A program made the translations under genes and the position numbers. Positions 1 to 10,143 of a DNA stretch of 64,000 nt are shown here, in pieces; within the stretch, counting starts at the first letter, position 1, and each line of letters opens with the position of its first letter. Origin of the DNA: Richelia intracellularis HH01 (GTDB taxonomy: Bacteria; Cyanobacteriota; Cyanobacteriia; Cyanobacteriales; Nostocaceae); the NCBI RefSeq assembly GCF_000350105.1, contig NZ_CAIY01000012.1, forward strand, positions 13 to 64,012, read 5' to 3'. The notes beneath the pieces are model-generated. The model saw nothing but the letters and a program-made list of their open reading frames with translations, did no database searches and was not told the DNA's origin.

Positions 1-394
1 TTTTTTTAGCTGAGGTTCTCAAAATTGTCATCATGATAACTTAACCTAAAACAATTGTATACATGAACTACATCTAATTGAAGTAAATCTTGGCTTTCAC
101 TCTTTTACTTCAATTTTGCTTCAATTGTATATCTTTAGGTTTATCACAAATAATTAGAAATTATATGACAAGCCTGTCAAGAAGTATATATTCAATATTT
201 TATTGAGGAATGATTAAATTGAATACAATATTAAATAATAAAGTACAAGTTATTATCTTAGTCAAAGTAGTATTAACTGTAAGAATCAAGAAAGGTGAAA
301 ACGCTACTTATCTTAAATCTTAGGATTTAAGGTCTCATATCTATTACCTTTAGTAAACTTCATAATAGATTAATTTTACCATGTAGATATACTT
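1..394. other. spacer without recognised gene
   Basis: This AT-rich stretch has frequent stops in all frames. It lies downstream of the decayed methyltransferase on the minus strand and may contain the unrecognisable C-terminal remains of that gene. I see no RNA gene or clear terminator. Confidence 0.5.
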
Positions 395-1200
395 ATGTGT
401 GCTTCAGGGTTTCTTCAAGTGGGTGAATTTTATTGGAAGGTGTAGCTACTGGAATAGCTTTAATAAATAAAGATTCATTATTATAATATCTTTATAAATT
501 AATAAATTCAAACCCACAAGAACAGAATAAGCGCGCCAGAGAACCAGGGGTAAAATAAGAGGTATATTCATAAGAAATATCTTAAAAGATCATATCCTTG
601 AGAACACGGGTAGTACAGGAAGTTCAAAGAATACCGGTACATGATGATAGCCAATGGAGCGGCGTAAACTATTTATAAACTCAAATGTTGGTTGAATATG
701 CTCTAGGGTATGGCAACAGTACATAAAATTACCTACATATTTAGCATGCTGCTCACCATAATAATCCTTAATAAAAGTGACTTCTTCTACTGCTTCATTG
801 TCGATTTGCACCGGTACCTCACTAGAATCTATACTTAGTACCGTTATTATTACCAAAATGACATAACAGTAACAAAAAATTACCTTTACCACATCCAATT
901 TCTAAAATATTTTTATTATGGAGATCATATATTTTAATCAAGTAATTGGCCAAATTGAGTGCAAAATCATTAAATGTAGGAGAATAACTCTGTTAATCTT
1001 CATAATTAGGAGCATCAGCTGACCACTTACAATCAAATTCAATATTGGTTATAAAGAAAAATCCCAATATAATGTCAAAAATTACCCTATCGCATTTCAG
1101 ATTATTGGTTATGTAAATCTTCTTGGCTAAATCATGACTTCATGTTTAGCATTTTTTAAATTTGAGCATCTACTTTATATTTTCTCTTATTTCCAAACCA
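395..1200 (-). pseudogene. decayed SAM-dependent C-methyltransferase-type gene
   Basis: Reading the minus strand in shifting frames recovers consecutive pieces of one class I SAM-dependent methyltransferase. Around 1050-960 the pieces read FDCKWSADAP and SPTFNDFALNLANYLIK. Around 915-870 comes the SAM-binding motif I, ILEIGCGKGNFLLLLC. After a frame change near 840 comes VTFIKDYYGEQHAKYVGNF and HTLEHIQPTFEFINSLRRS (about 800-650), then YTSYFTPGSLARLFCSCGFE (about 570-510) and AIPVATPSNKIHPLEET (about 460-405). At least three frameshifts and an in-frame stop break the gene. Related proteins usually have an N-terminal zinc-binding part and act on sugars or secondary metabolites; only a faint trace of that part is visible near 1050-1200. 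The ends are approximate. The 102-codon open frame at 590-898 is only one fragment of this gene. Confidence 0.8.
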
Positions 1201-1317
1201 CTTGATTACAACGATAAGCTACATATATAGGCTTTTTAAGGTTTTCACAGGAGAAATATTTAGGTAAGTGACGAATAATTTTGCTAGCACTACAATTATT
1301 CTTGCAACAATAAGTAG

Positions 1318-1983
1318 TCAAAAGTTCTGTAAAGAGCGTTGGGCCTCTGCAGAGACTAATTCAGCTGTATCTTGAGTCATTTTCTCCAAAATTCTTTGAG
1401 CTTCGCTACCGCCCAAATTATTTAGGGCTTGTACTAACCTAAAACGGAATTGCCAATCTGGATTATTAGTATAACGTTTTAAGAGAGGGATAGCTTCCAT
1501 ATTACCCAATTCCCCTAAAGAGCTAACCGCAGCAATTTTTATCAATTCATTTTCTGATGCCAATGCAGATTTTAAAAGTTTAAAAGCACGATTATCTCCC
1601 AATTCTCCCAAAGCTGCAATGATACTGAATTGGACAATCCATTCATTTGTAGTTTCATATATTTTCTGTAAATCAGGGAATGCTTGAGTTAATTTTAAGG
1701 CTCCTAAACAGTCTGCAGCAGAGGCTTGGATATCTGGTTCTGGATCGTTAAGCAAGTGATCACGCAATATATCCAAGGATATATCTAAATTCTGATTACC
1801 TAAGGTATCTAATTGGCTAATCGCAGAATAGCGGACACGGGTGTTCGTATCGCCAATAGCTGTTTGAATCAACTCAAAAGCTATTTTTGGTTTCAGTGTA
1901 CGGATTTGATTTACAGCGTGTAAACGTTTACCTATATCTTCAGATTTTAATAAACCTTTAACAAATTCGGGAGTAATGCTCAT
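1318..1983 (-). CDS. nblB: HEAT-repeat phycobilisome degradation protein NblB
   Basis: This predicted 221-residue protein is built of about six PBS-lyase/HEAT helical repeats. Repeat signatures such as RVRYSAISQLDTLG, DIQASAADCLGALK, IVQFSIIAALGELGD and LIKIAAVSSLGELGN run along the chain. Size and repeat pattern match cyanobacterial NblB, which helps dismantle phycobilisomes by acting on their bilin chromophores under nutrient starvation. The ATG at 1981-1983 (MSITPEFVKGLL) is preferred over an upstream in-frame ATG at 2038-2040, because the family begins at this MSITPE-like sequence. The gene stands alone, divergent from the histidine-kinase-like gene across a 1.2 kb spacer. Other HEAT-repeat lyase-like proteins share the fold, so assignment rests on overall resemblance. 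Confidence 0.8.
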   Translation of the reverse strand: MSITPEFVKGLLKSEDIGKRLHAVNQIRTLKPKIAFELIQTAIGDTNTRVRYSAISQLDTLGNQNLDISLDILRDHLLNDPEPDIQASAADCLGALKLTQAFPDLQKIYETTNEWIVQFSIIAALGELGDNRAFKLLKSALASENELIKIAAVSSLGELGNMEAIPLLKRYTNNPDWQFRFRLVQALNNLGGSEAQRILEKMTQDTAELVSAEAQRSLQNF

Positions 1984-3184
1984 GTAGTTATTTTGATAGA
2001 GAGGGGTAAAGGATGAAGGTAAAGCAAGGTAAAAATCCAAAAATAACTGGGTTTAAATAGCTGTAATTACTCAGAAAGTATTAATACAGATAAAGATTAC
2101 AACAAATTTAATCTGGAAATATTGATTTGTGAGTGTGGAGTCATACCTTATTCTTTGCTAAACAATAAATATCTTGAGAAATAACAGCAATTTACTTAAT
2201 ATCCTAAATATAAGCACTTCGTACCATATATTTTCGTGACAGAAGTTTGAATGGTTTTTCTAATGAACTCTTGATCCTGAAAATTATTTTGGATTGCATT
2301 AAATTATACATCTGCTTTAGTTTTTAGTATGTATTTTAAAGGTGAGATACTTATCTTTCAGTTTCATCTCAATTATATTAGACTAATATCCTTCAAAAAA
2401 GATTATCCTTGATAGTATTCATCCTAAAATATAGTAATTTTATACGATGGTGGTTCTAAATAAGTTTCATAAATGAGATGATTTGAACTTAAGCCTTGAT
2501 TTATTGACAAACAAAATTAATCCCTTATATTAACCAATATTAATTACCAAGCTAATCAATGGAATAAGCATATTTTACAGGTAAGATTATTTTGGAGTAG
2601 GGATTATAGTAATTTTTAATAGAAACACCCAGCAAAATGGCACCAATCATAATTGTTAATCTCCTTTTATATATGAAGATATTGAAATATACACCGCTGA
2701 TTTCTTAATCAATTATACTGGAAAAATAAATGATGCCTATATAAACAAAATCTCTCGCGAAGGAAATATTTAGATGATATTTCCTTTTGGGTATTTTTAT
2801 TATGATAACTTATAATTATTGCTTGGGCTCAAATTCACTTGTTAATGAAAAAGTTTATTTGGCTTTCTCTAAAACCCCAAAATTAAAGAATAAAATCCCC
2901 ATAGTGGAGTTTTTTTAATACCAGCCTAAAAAAAAATCTATCTCTAATGAATGCTCAATTTATGACATAATTGTACTTGTAGCTAATATTGATAGAAGAT
3001 GATTATTTAGCAATCACTACCGATGTCAAATATTTTCATAGTTCTGTGGAATAAATAGGAAATTCATACCTTTCTTGTTCGGTTCTACGACTTACAATTA
3101 AATACAAATAGACATACCCTTTTAGGTGGTGATAAACCTGCCAATATGCTTTCATGTGACTAACAAGTCAAGGGGTTAAACTCG
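1984..3184. other. divergent spacer, 1.2 kb
   Basis: This lies between the 5' ends of nblB (minus) and a histidine-kinase-like gene (plus). It presumably carries both promoters, but I recognise no coding remnant. It contains a hairpin at 2760-2786 (listed separately). Confidence 0.5.
2760..2786. repeat. orphan hairpin (10-bp arms)
   Basis: Arms AAGGAAATAT (2760-2769) and ATATTTCCTT (2777-2786) are perfectly complementary around a 7-nt loop. On the plus strand a T-rich run follows, as in an intrinsic terminator. No recognised gene ends here, since both flanking genes point away. Confidence 0.45.
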
Positions 3185-4690
3185 GTGTACAAATGGATAT
3201 TGCCAAGTCTACAAGAAATTATAATCACTAATCAGTCGACTACAATTGAGTGCTCACCAGCAAAAGCTCATCAGCAGTGGCAGATCAGTCTTGCAGCAAC
3301 AGAACAAATGCTTTTAGATAATCCTTCTAAAGATAGAGATACCAAAGATGATACTGTTCCTCCATTGGTATTTGCAGGACCAGCTTTGGTATTTAGTCAT
3401 CCTCAGCTCTCTCCCCGTCTGCAAACTGTGACTTTTACATCCAAACCATTTAACCCCTTGGCACTAATGCCATTTCAGATGCCTCATGCCGATGCTGATT
3501 TAGAGCCAGTTATATCTCTGAGAGAGTCAGTATTACCCCTACTACCTGTAGATCCTCTAGCAGATGAGCAGTTTTGCTTAATCTTCACAGAACAACTTAG
3601 ACTACTACTAGTTTTAACACCTGCAGAGAATGGTAGTTGCTATTTTATACTTTCTTTTGAGCCAGAGACCATACAACAAGTTTGGCAAACATTAGGGGCA
3701 AGGATAATGCTCACTAATCCAAATTTGCAAAAAAATTTGGAAATATTAGTCAGTAATTACAGTCAAGATCCTCCAGAGATTAGTCAGGTTTTACGGTTTA
3801 GTCAATGGTTACTGACCTGTATACCGGAACCATTAACAGAGAATATAAATAAAGAAAAGGGTGATAAAGAATCCCTTATATCTGATTCTCTCTATAATGT
3901 TAGGGGAACAGAGGTATCAGATAACAAGACCGAAAATACCTACCGTGCTAGTAATAAACAAGATATCGAACTCTTGCAAGCGTTTGCTCATGAGGTTCGT
4001 ACCCCACTGTCAACAATTCGGACTATGACACGCTTATTACTGAGGCAGAGTAATTTATCTGAAAGTGTAATTAGGCGTCTCAAAATTATTGATCATGAAT
4101 GCACTGAACAAATTGATCGTATGGAATTATTATTTCAAGCAGCAGAACTAGAAACCTGCAATATTGATAGAAGCCTCACAAAAACACCTCTTACTGCTAC
4201 ATCTTTGGATCAAGTCTTACATCAAAATATTCCTCGTTGGCAAGAAACTGCTAGTAGACGCAACCTCACTTTGGAAGTTGTGTTACCTCAACAATTGCCA
4301 ACAGTAGTAAGTAACCCTATAATGTTGGATAGAATGTTGACTGGTGTAATGGAAAATATCATCCGCAACCTACCCTCTGGAAGTGGAATTCAGGTACATG
4401 TAATTCCAGCAGGTAGTCAGTTGAAGTTGCAATTATTACCCCTACCTCAGCCTAAAACACAGGATTGCAAGTCCCCATGTACCCCGCCTATACGTAGGGC
4501 ATTAGGCCAATTGCTAACTTTTCAACCTGAAACAGGAACAATTAGTCTCAATCTTTCTGCAACCAAACATCTATTCCAGGAAATTGGTGGAAAGCTTATT
4601 GTTCGACAACGTCCACAGCATGGGGAAATATTAACCATATTTTTGCCCTTGGAAATCAAAGAAAAGCAAACTTTAAGAATAAATACTTAG
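3185..4690 (+). CDS. histidine-kinase-like protein with intact H-box but degenerate ATP-binding domain
   Basis: This predicted 501-residue protein starts with GTG. Residues 1-240 form an uncharacterised N-terminal region without a recognisable sensor domain or obvious membrane segment. A HisKA dimerisation region follows, with the H-box FAHEVRTPLSTIR; the phospho-accepting histidine is residue 269. A region shaped like HATPase_c comes next, with a weak N-box (MENIIRNLPSGSG), but the DxGxGx (G1) and GxGLGL (G2) ATP-lid motifs are absent. The corresponding stretch is Pro- and Gln-rich (LPLPQPKTQD) before a normal-looking kinase C-terminus (LIVRQRPQHGEILTIFLP). It may not bind ATP by itself. It converges with the neighbouring minus-strand gene 65 bp away, which shows the opposite defect. 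No response regulator is adjacent. Confidence 0.75.
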   Translation: MYKWILPSLQEIIITNQSTTIECSPAKAHQQWQISLAATEQMLLDNPSKDRDTKDDTVPPLVFAGPALVFSHPQLSPRLQTVTFTSKPFNPLALMPFQMPHADADLEPVISLRESVLPLLPVDPLADEQFCLIFTEQLRLLLVLTPAENGSCYFILSFEPETIQQVWQTLGARIMLTNPNLQKNLEILVSNYSQDPPEISQVLRFSQWLLTCIPEPLTENINKEKGDKESLISDSLYNVRGTEVSDNKTENTYRASNKQDIELLQAFAHEVRTPLSTIRTMTRLLLRQSNLSESVIRRLKIIDHECTEQIDRMELLFQAAELETCNIDRSLTKTPLTATSLDQVLHQNIPRWQETASRRNLTLEVVLPQQLPTVVSNPIMLDRMLTGVMENIIRNLPSGSGIQVHVIPAGSQLKLQLLPLPQPKTQDCKSPCTPPIRRALGQLLTFQPETGTISLNLSATKHLFQEIGGKLIVRQRPQHGEILTIFLPLEIKEKQTLRINT

Positions 4691-4755
4691 CACACAAGGC
4701 TATAAAACAAAAAGTAATTTTTACATTGCGAGCCCTATAAAATAATGGGCAATGA

Positions 4756-6150
4756 TTAATTTTCCTCTATGATCTTTGGCAAGTTTACAGTAAATGTAGA
4801 GCCCTCCATTAATTTACTTGTTACTGTAATGGAACCACCACCAACTTGTAATAATTGCTGTACCACAGTTAAACCTAAGCCAGCTCCTCCAGGATCTTCT
4901 GTGGTTGATAGATGCACCTGGTAAAAGCTATCAAAGATCTTCGATAATTCATTCTCCGCAATACCAATGCCTGTATCCTTGACCTCTAATTGCACATAAT
5001 TACCTTTTACCCTTGTTCTTACCCAAACTTGTCCACCATGAGAGGAAAATTTAATACTATTGGCAATTAAATTAATTAATATCTGTCTAAGTCCACCACT
5101 AACACATTGTACTGCAGGCAATTCATTTGGTATTGTGTAAGCCAGCATAATACCTTTTTCTTGAGCGAGAGGTTGATAAGTACTAATAACACCGGGAACA
5201 ACATCCGAAATATGAACTGATTCTAAATCAGTTTCATATAAATTCTTCTCTATTTGCACTAACTCTCTCACTCCATTAATCAATGCATTTTGGCGATCAC
5301 ACTGGCTATTAATCATTTGCAAATAGCGTTGACGCTGCGTTGCTTTCATAGCTGAAGAGTTTAACAAACTCAATGCGGTTTTCATATGTGTCAAGGGGGT
5401 AAGAAGTTGTTGGCAGACAAGGTTTAAGTATTCATACCTGCTAGTTAAAGAATTTTGAAGATTTTGATTTTGCTTTTGGAGTTTAGTAACTTTTTGACTA
5501 ATAACTTGACGACTAATTTCATCTTGCCTTTTAATTTGTTTGATCAATAACTTATTAATTAATTCTAGTTTAGGCGTTTCAGAAAGAATAAAGTCTCTGG
5601 AGATATTTTCTGGAGCAATTGCGTCATAAATACCATCTACCACCCGTTGAATAATTCTACTTTTAAAACAACAGGTTCCTAATAAAAAAGCCGTTTTCTT
5701 TTGACTGATATTGTTAAATTCAGGCTCTATTAATTTCTTTTCTGGACGATATGCAATAACTACACTGTATAATTCTGGTGATATGATAACAAAAAAATAT
5801 TCCCTCTTTAGTTTGCTATCTGGTTCGAGTTGTAAGTATAGGTGGTGTAATGATGAATCTTGATTTATCTCTGCAGAAACTTCTAAATTATTGTTACTTA
5901 GATGGTAACTATATATGTTAGGAATAGTATTCAATGCAGTATGATAGCGAACAATTTCAGACTGCCAAATACTTTCTGGAGGTAATTTTACCCATAAGGT
6001 AGCTGTAATTTTATATTCAATTAGTAAGTCAATTTGTGACATTACTAGTGATAGTAATGTTGCAGAAGTTAAAGGGAATACCTCAGGAGAATTCGGACCC
6101 TCCAAAGCTAATCTGTAAAAAGAAATATCCTGAGTTGGAGAAACATTCAT
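4756..6150 (-). CDS. DICT-domain sensor kinase-like protein lacking the phospho-accepting histidine
   Basis: This predicted 464-residue cytoplasmic protein has an N-terminal DICT-type sensory region (about 20-150), a coiled coil (about 205-240), a HisKA-like dimerisation region and a well-preserved HATPase_c domain. The N-box includes LRQILINLIANSIKFS (N364), the G1 box is DTGIGI (392-397) and the G2 box is GGAGLGL (421-427). The H-box position reads CQQLLTPLTHMK, so Gln247 replaces the conserved His. It should bind ATP but cannot autophosphorylate in the usual way. DICT domains are known mainly from cyanobacterial and other bacterial signalling proteins, often linked to light or GGDEF/EAL modules. 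The gene lies downstream of murE, separated by a strong hairpin. The DICT assignment comes from general resemblance, not a domain search. Confidence 0.75.
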   Translation of the reverse strand: MNVSPTQDISFYRLALEGPNSPEVFPLTSATLLSLVMSQIDLLIEYKITATLWVKLPPESIWQSEIVRYHTALNTIPNIYSYHLSNNNLEVSAEINQDSSLHHLYLQLEPDSKLKREYFFVIISPELYSVVIAYRPEKKLIEPEFNNISQKKTAFLLGTCCFKSRIIQRVVDGIYDAIAPENISRDFILSETPKLELINKLLIKQIKRQDEISRQVISQKVTKLQKQNQNLQNSLTSRYEYLNLVCQQLLTPLTHMKTALSLLNSSAMKATQRQRYLQMINSQCDRQNALINGVRELVQIEKNLYETDLESVHISDVVPGVISTYQPLAQEKGIMLAYTIPNELPAVQCVSGGLRQILINLIANSIKFSSHGGQVWVRTRVKGNYVQLEVKDTGIGIAENELSKIFDSFYQVHLSTTEDPGGAGLGLTVVQQLLQVGGGSITVTSKLMEGSTFTVNLPKIIEEN

Positions 6151-6570
6151 GAATTCAGTTTATTTAAAAAATGGAGTTATTAGTCTTTTGAAATTATTTT
6201 CGGGAAATCACCAGCTACTAAAATGCACTGATGCTATAAGTTCAGAAAATATAAATTTTGTTTTTGATATATACTACTACTGAGTTTATCAACAAAATTA
6301 CCTTACATAGTTTAAATTATTTTATAATGTCAGCGAAAATAATAATATTACTGATTAATCAATACTAGGTGGAATAAATTTTATTTGACTAGGCACTAGA
6401 GGTCAAAAAGTATACGTAAAGTTGCAATCAGCAGAAATTCTGCAAGAAGTAGAACTCTAGATGTATAGAGTTCTACTTCTTGCAGAGTAGGAATTTTATA
6501 GGTACGAGTTAACTTTGTAATTGTGTAAAACTTTTCAATGATTTTCCCTTATTACTTCCCTTCTTCCAGA
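6151..6570. other. spacer between murE and the DICT-domain gene
   Basis: This holds the strong inverted repeat at 6439-6486 and presumably the promoter of the DICT-domain gene. No coding remnant was recognised. Confidence 0.5.
6439..6486 (-). terminator. 20-bp-arm hairpin downstream of murE
   Basis: Arms 6439-6458 and 6467-6486 are perfectly complementary over 20 bp around an 8-nt loop (AGATGTAT). The hairpin starts 85 bp past the murE stop, in the direction of murE transcription and before the next minus-strand gene. There is no strong T-tract, so it may serve as a transcript 3'-end stabiliser rather than a classical intrinsic terminator. Confidence 0.6.
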
Positions 6571-8073
6571 CTATATCTTAGACAAATTTCTATTAGCTAG
6601 TGCTTGCCGTGCATGCTCTCTGTCATCAAAGTATATTTTTTCTGTGCCTAAAATTTGGTAATTTTCATGACCTTTACCAGCGATTATAACTCCGTCACCC
6701 GATTGTGCTTGAATAATAGCTTTGTGAATTGCTTGGGAGCGATCACTAATCACTATAGGGCTCCTTATATTTGGTATCCCATCAACAATATTCTGCATAA
6801 TCTTCTCTGGATCTTCTGTGCGGGGATTGTCGGAGGTTATAATAACTATGTCGGCTAATTCAGCGGCTATTTTTCCCATTTTTGGGCGTTTATTCTGATC
6901 ACGATCACCCCCACACCCAAACACGCAAATCATCTGACGAGGAATGAAAGGACGAGAGGCTTTAAGTAAATTCTCTAAACCATCTGGAGTATGGGCATAA
7001 TCCACAATTACGCTAATATCTTGATCTGGACTAATTTGCAGTTTCTCCATTCTCCCTGGTACTCCAGGAAAACTCCTGATTGCTTCTGATACTATTTGTA
7101 AATCGACCCCTAGATGTAAAACTGCTCCTACTGCTGCTAGTAAATTCTCTAGGTTATACTGACCGACCAAAGGATAAACAAAAGTAATATCCCCTTTAGG
7201 TGTATGTAATATACCACTAACTTTATTAGGTTTATATATTAAATTGCTCATATATAAATCGGCGCTACTACTATGAGTGCTGTAACTCCAAGTATTATCG
7301 TTACCTATACTTTTAATAAGGCGGCAACCATAGGTATCATCGATGTTAATAATTGCCCTACCCTGCAAATAATTGGGGTAAAATAGTAGAGATTTTGCCC
7401 TAAAATAATCTTCCATGTTCTCATGAAAATCCAGGTGATCCTGGGTAAGGTTACTAAAGACACTGGCTTGGAACTTACAGCCTAAAATCCTCCCCTGTGC
7501 TAAAGCATGGGAACTAACTTCCATTACACCGTATTTATTGCCAGCATTTACCGCTGCAGCTAACTGTGATTGTAATTCTATCGCAAACGGAGTGGTATGA
7601 ACTGCTATTTGCTCAAATCCTTGCCAGCGATGATATAAGGTCCCCATTAAGGTAATAGGTTGTTGGGCTTGCTTGAAAAAATGCTCTATTAAATGGGTAA
7701 TAGTGGTTTTCCCATTGGTTCCTGTAACGCCGATTAGTTTTAACTTTTCGGCTGGGTAATCATAAAAAACAGTAGCTAATTGGCCACAGATTTGATTCAT
7801 ATTTTGTGCTACAACAACCACACAATCTTTAGGTTGTGGGGGATTATTTTCTGCAGCTTGGGGGGAAATTATTGCCGCAATTGCGCCAGATGCAATAGCA
7901 TCATGCCAAAAATATCCACCATCAACCTTGCTTCCCGGCACCCCAATAAATACATCTCCCGCACTACAAGTATGAGAGTTAGTCTTTAAGCCTCTCACCT
8001 CAATATCTAAAGCTGGATGTATAGATAATTGAGTAATCCCTTCTATAGTGGCTAGTAAATCCCGCAATCTCAT
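6571..8073 (-). CDS. murE: UDP-N-acetylmuramoyl-L-alanyl-D-glutamate--2,6-diaminopimelate ligase
   Basis: MurE adds meso-diaminopimelate to UDP-MurNAc-L-Ala-D-Glu in the cytoplasmic stage of peptidoglycan synthesis. The 500-residue protein has the usual three Mur-ligase domains: an N-terminal UDP-binding region (ending with FIGVPGSKVDG), the central ATPase with P-loop GTNGKTT (118-124), and a C-terminal domain with DNPRTEDP near residue 415. DNPR marks specificity for diaminopimelate rather than lysine. This agrees with lysA elsewhere in the window, which consumes the same intermediate. Length is normal. The glutaredoxin-like gene lies 73 bp upstream on the same strand, so the two may be cotranscribed, and a strong hairpin follows. 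Confidence 0.95.
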   Translation of the reverse strand: MRLRDLLATIEGITQLSIHPALDIEVRGLKTNSHTCSAGDVFIGVPGSKVDGGYFWHDAIASGAIAAIISPQAAENNPPQPKDCVVVVAQNMNQICGQLATVFYDYPAEKLKLIGVTGTNGKTTITHLIEHFFKQAQQPITLMGTLYHRWQGFEQIAVHTTPFAIELQSQLAAAVNAGNKYGVMEVSSHALAQGRILGCKFQASVFSNLTQDHLDFHENMEDYFRAKSLLFYPNYLQGRAIINIDDTYGCRLIKSIGNDNTWSYSTHSSSADLYMSNLIYKPNKVSGILHTPKGDITFVYPLVGQYNLENLLAAVGAVLHLGVDLQIVSEAIRSFPGVPGRMEKLQISPDQDISVIVDYAHTPDGLENLLKASRPFIPRQMICVFGCGGDRDQNKRPKMGKIAAELADIVIITSDNPRTEDPEKIMQNIVDGIPNIRSPIVISDRSQAIHKAIIQAQSGDGVIIAGKGHENYQILGTEKIYFDDREHARQALANRNLSKI

Positions 8074-8146
8074 ATACTTGTGAACCTCTTTATAGGCTTA
8101 TTTAGGGCTTATTCTGTACTAGGTTCACTCTCTCTGACAAATACAT

Positions 8147-8419
8147 TTAGATATAAGTTTTTAAAATTTGCTCAAATTTTTGCAATGTTATCCGGGGAGA
8201 AGGACGAGGGATAGGTCTTAAATCGCTTCCATCTTCACTACGATAAAATAATGTGGGTACTTCATACTCATAAGCTATAAACCAATCATCACAGGTAGTA
8301 ATGTCACGAACTTCTAACTTAAGAGAAGGTATATTGCCAGTTTGAATAATTGTTTCCAACTTTTCCTGTAACCCCTCACACAAATGGCACCCAGGCTTAC
8401 TGTATAAAATTAGTTGCAT
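8147..8419 (-). CDS. glutaredoxin-like small protein (DUF836 type)
   Basis: This 90-residue thioredoxin-fold protein begins MQLILYSKPGCHLCE. The CHLC dithiol is at residues 11-14, and the cis-proline region reads YEVPTLFY. Members of this family are small, poorly characterised cytoplasmic redox proteins. It precedes murE by 73 bp on the same strand, and a shared transcript is plausible. Family-level identification is firm; the redox partner is unknown. Confidence 0.85.
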   Translation of the reverse strand: MQLILYSKPGCHLCEGLQEKLETIIQTGNIPSLKLEVRDITTCDDWFIAYEYEVPTLFYRSEDGSDLRPIPRPSPRITLQKFEQILKTYI

Positions 8420-10143
8420 TTGTCTCTTATAGATTACTGATCTATATAAAAATAGCTATACTAACTTAATTCATTATGGCCGAAAACTAGAGTCCAAACA
8501 AAAAATATTTATGTTATGAGGAAATTAACCAAAACCAAAGTATAAATATTCCAATTCATATTTGAATATAAATTGAAATATTTATTAAAGGCAAAAAATA
8601 TGTTGGTATACCCACTATAATAATTTTATTTACATAAATTCAAGAGATAAAATTAGCCTAATATTTAGTATATTAACTCTATATTATTAGATTAATTGCC
8701 TAGATCACATTAACCAAATATAAAGCGTAGCTTTATAACTAAATATTCTTTGAGAAAGATAAAATTATTAATTTATTGACTCATAAAACTAACTGGATAC
8801 CATAATAATTGATTCTACTGATTCTAAGGATAATGTATTTAACAATTGATGTATTTACCTAGAGGGAAATAACACCTATTTTAATACAAACTTATTTTAA
8901 ACGCATGACTTCTATATCGTATGCTTTTCATGAGAATATCTATAAATATTTTGTCAATATTATTACTGTTTTGTTTAATTTATCACCGATTCTAGTGCTA
9001 TAACACAACTAAAAAAATGCAAAATTTAATATAATAAATACTTAATAAGATAGCTACAATACAAGTAATAATTGACCCTTTATTAGAAAATATATTTATT
9101 TAAGCAATATTCTTACTCGTAAGTACTTTGAATATCAAGGAAATATTGGAATAGGAAAATTATATAGCCCAGTTCACAAATTTAATAGAAAAACATTTAA
9201 AATATACATTTAGATAAGTTGTTAAGCTCATTTCATATTTTTTCTTGGAATTTTAGTGTAAGATAAAATATATATAATATACAAGTTTAAAATAATCTTA
9301 AGTTCAAGATCACCTGAAACATCCTAATCATTAATAAAAATTCCAAATTTATATAATTAAAACTACCATAAGAGCAAAAGTATTGAATTGAGAGTCAATA
9401 CTTTTGCTGAATCAAAACTTAATGCTTGTACAAATAAAGTTTACCTCAACCAAATTTGGCAACTTTGATAATTATTTAATCTTTAGTTCTAATAGGTTAT
9501 AGAATTTTTACTTGATTACAGTTTAAAATAATCCCTCGCTAATAAATGAGATTATAAAATTAATACCCTGTGTAAATTCCCAATAAATCTAATCGTGAAA
9601 TGTTAAATCATGAGTTTCTAACCTCTTGACTGTTTATAGTATTACCATTTCAAGTCTTATACTTATACATCAATCTAAATTTGAAAGTACCCTATTAATC
9701 CACTAGTCTAACAAGAGTTTACTGATGTAGTTATCTCTAATTATTTAGGTAGTTGAATAATTTCTTGAAATACGAACAGAAACATACAAGCAAATATATA
9801 AACAAATAATAGAGTAGGTAGTATTTTTTGAAGCACTTAGATTCATCCCTACCATAATTATTGTTCATAGAAAGTCTTTCAATAAGTCGGTTGCTAGTAT
9901 TTAAACTATTGATGTTTCTGTAATATTTGATCTATTATAATTACACTGTAAATACCAGCAATTAAGTATTTGCTTTGAATCATGTATCGCTTGTGAGACC
10001 CAACCTTAATTTATTTTATTTCTCCTTGTCGTGGAAGTATTTATCACTGAATATTAAATTTGAAGACAGAAAATTTCTACATGGTAATTAAAGCTGTATA
10101 GATAAATACTGAAAATGTCACATTCAACAATCCAAAATCTAAA
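8420..10143. other. 1.7-kb divergent spacer
   Basis: This very AT-rich region lies between the 5' ends of the glutaredoxin-like gene and sbcD. No frame shows a recognisable protein remnant. Its only conspicuous structure is the hairpin at 9373-9408. It is long enough to have once held one or two genes. Confidence 0.5.
9373..9408. repeat. orphan hairpin (14-bp arms)
   Basis: Arms AGCAAAAGTATTGA (9373-9386) and TCAATACTTTTGCT (9395-9408) are perfectly complementary, with an 8-nt loop. The hairpin sits in a divergent spacer, more than 700 bp from either gene start, so it cannot terminate a surviving gene. Confidence 0.5.
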
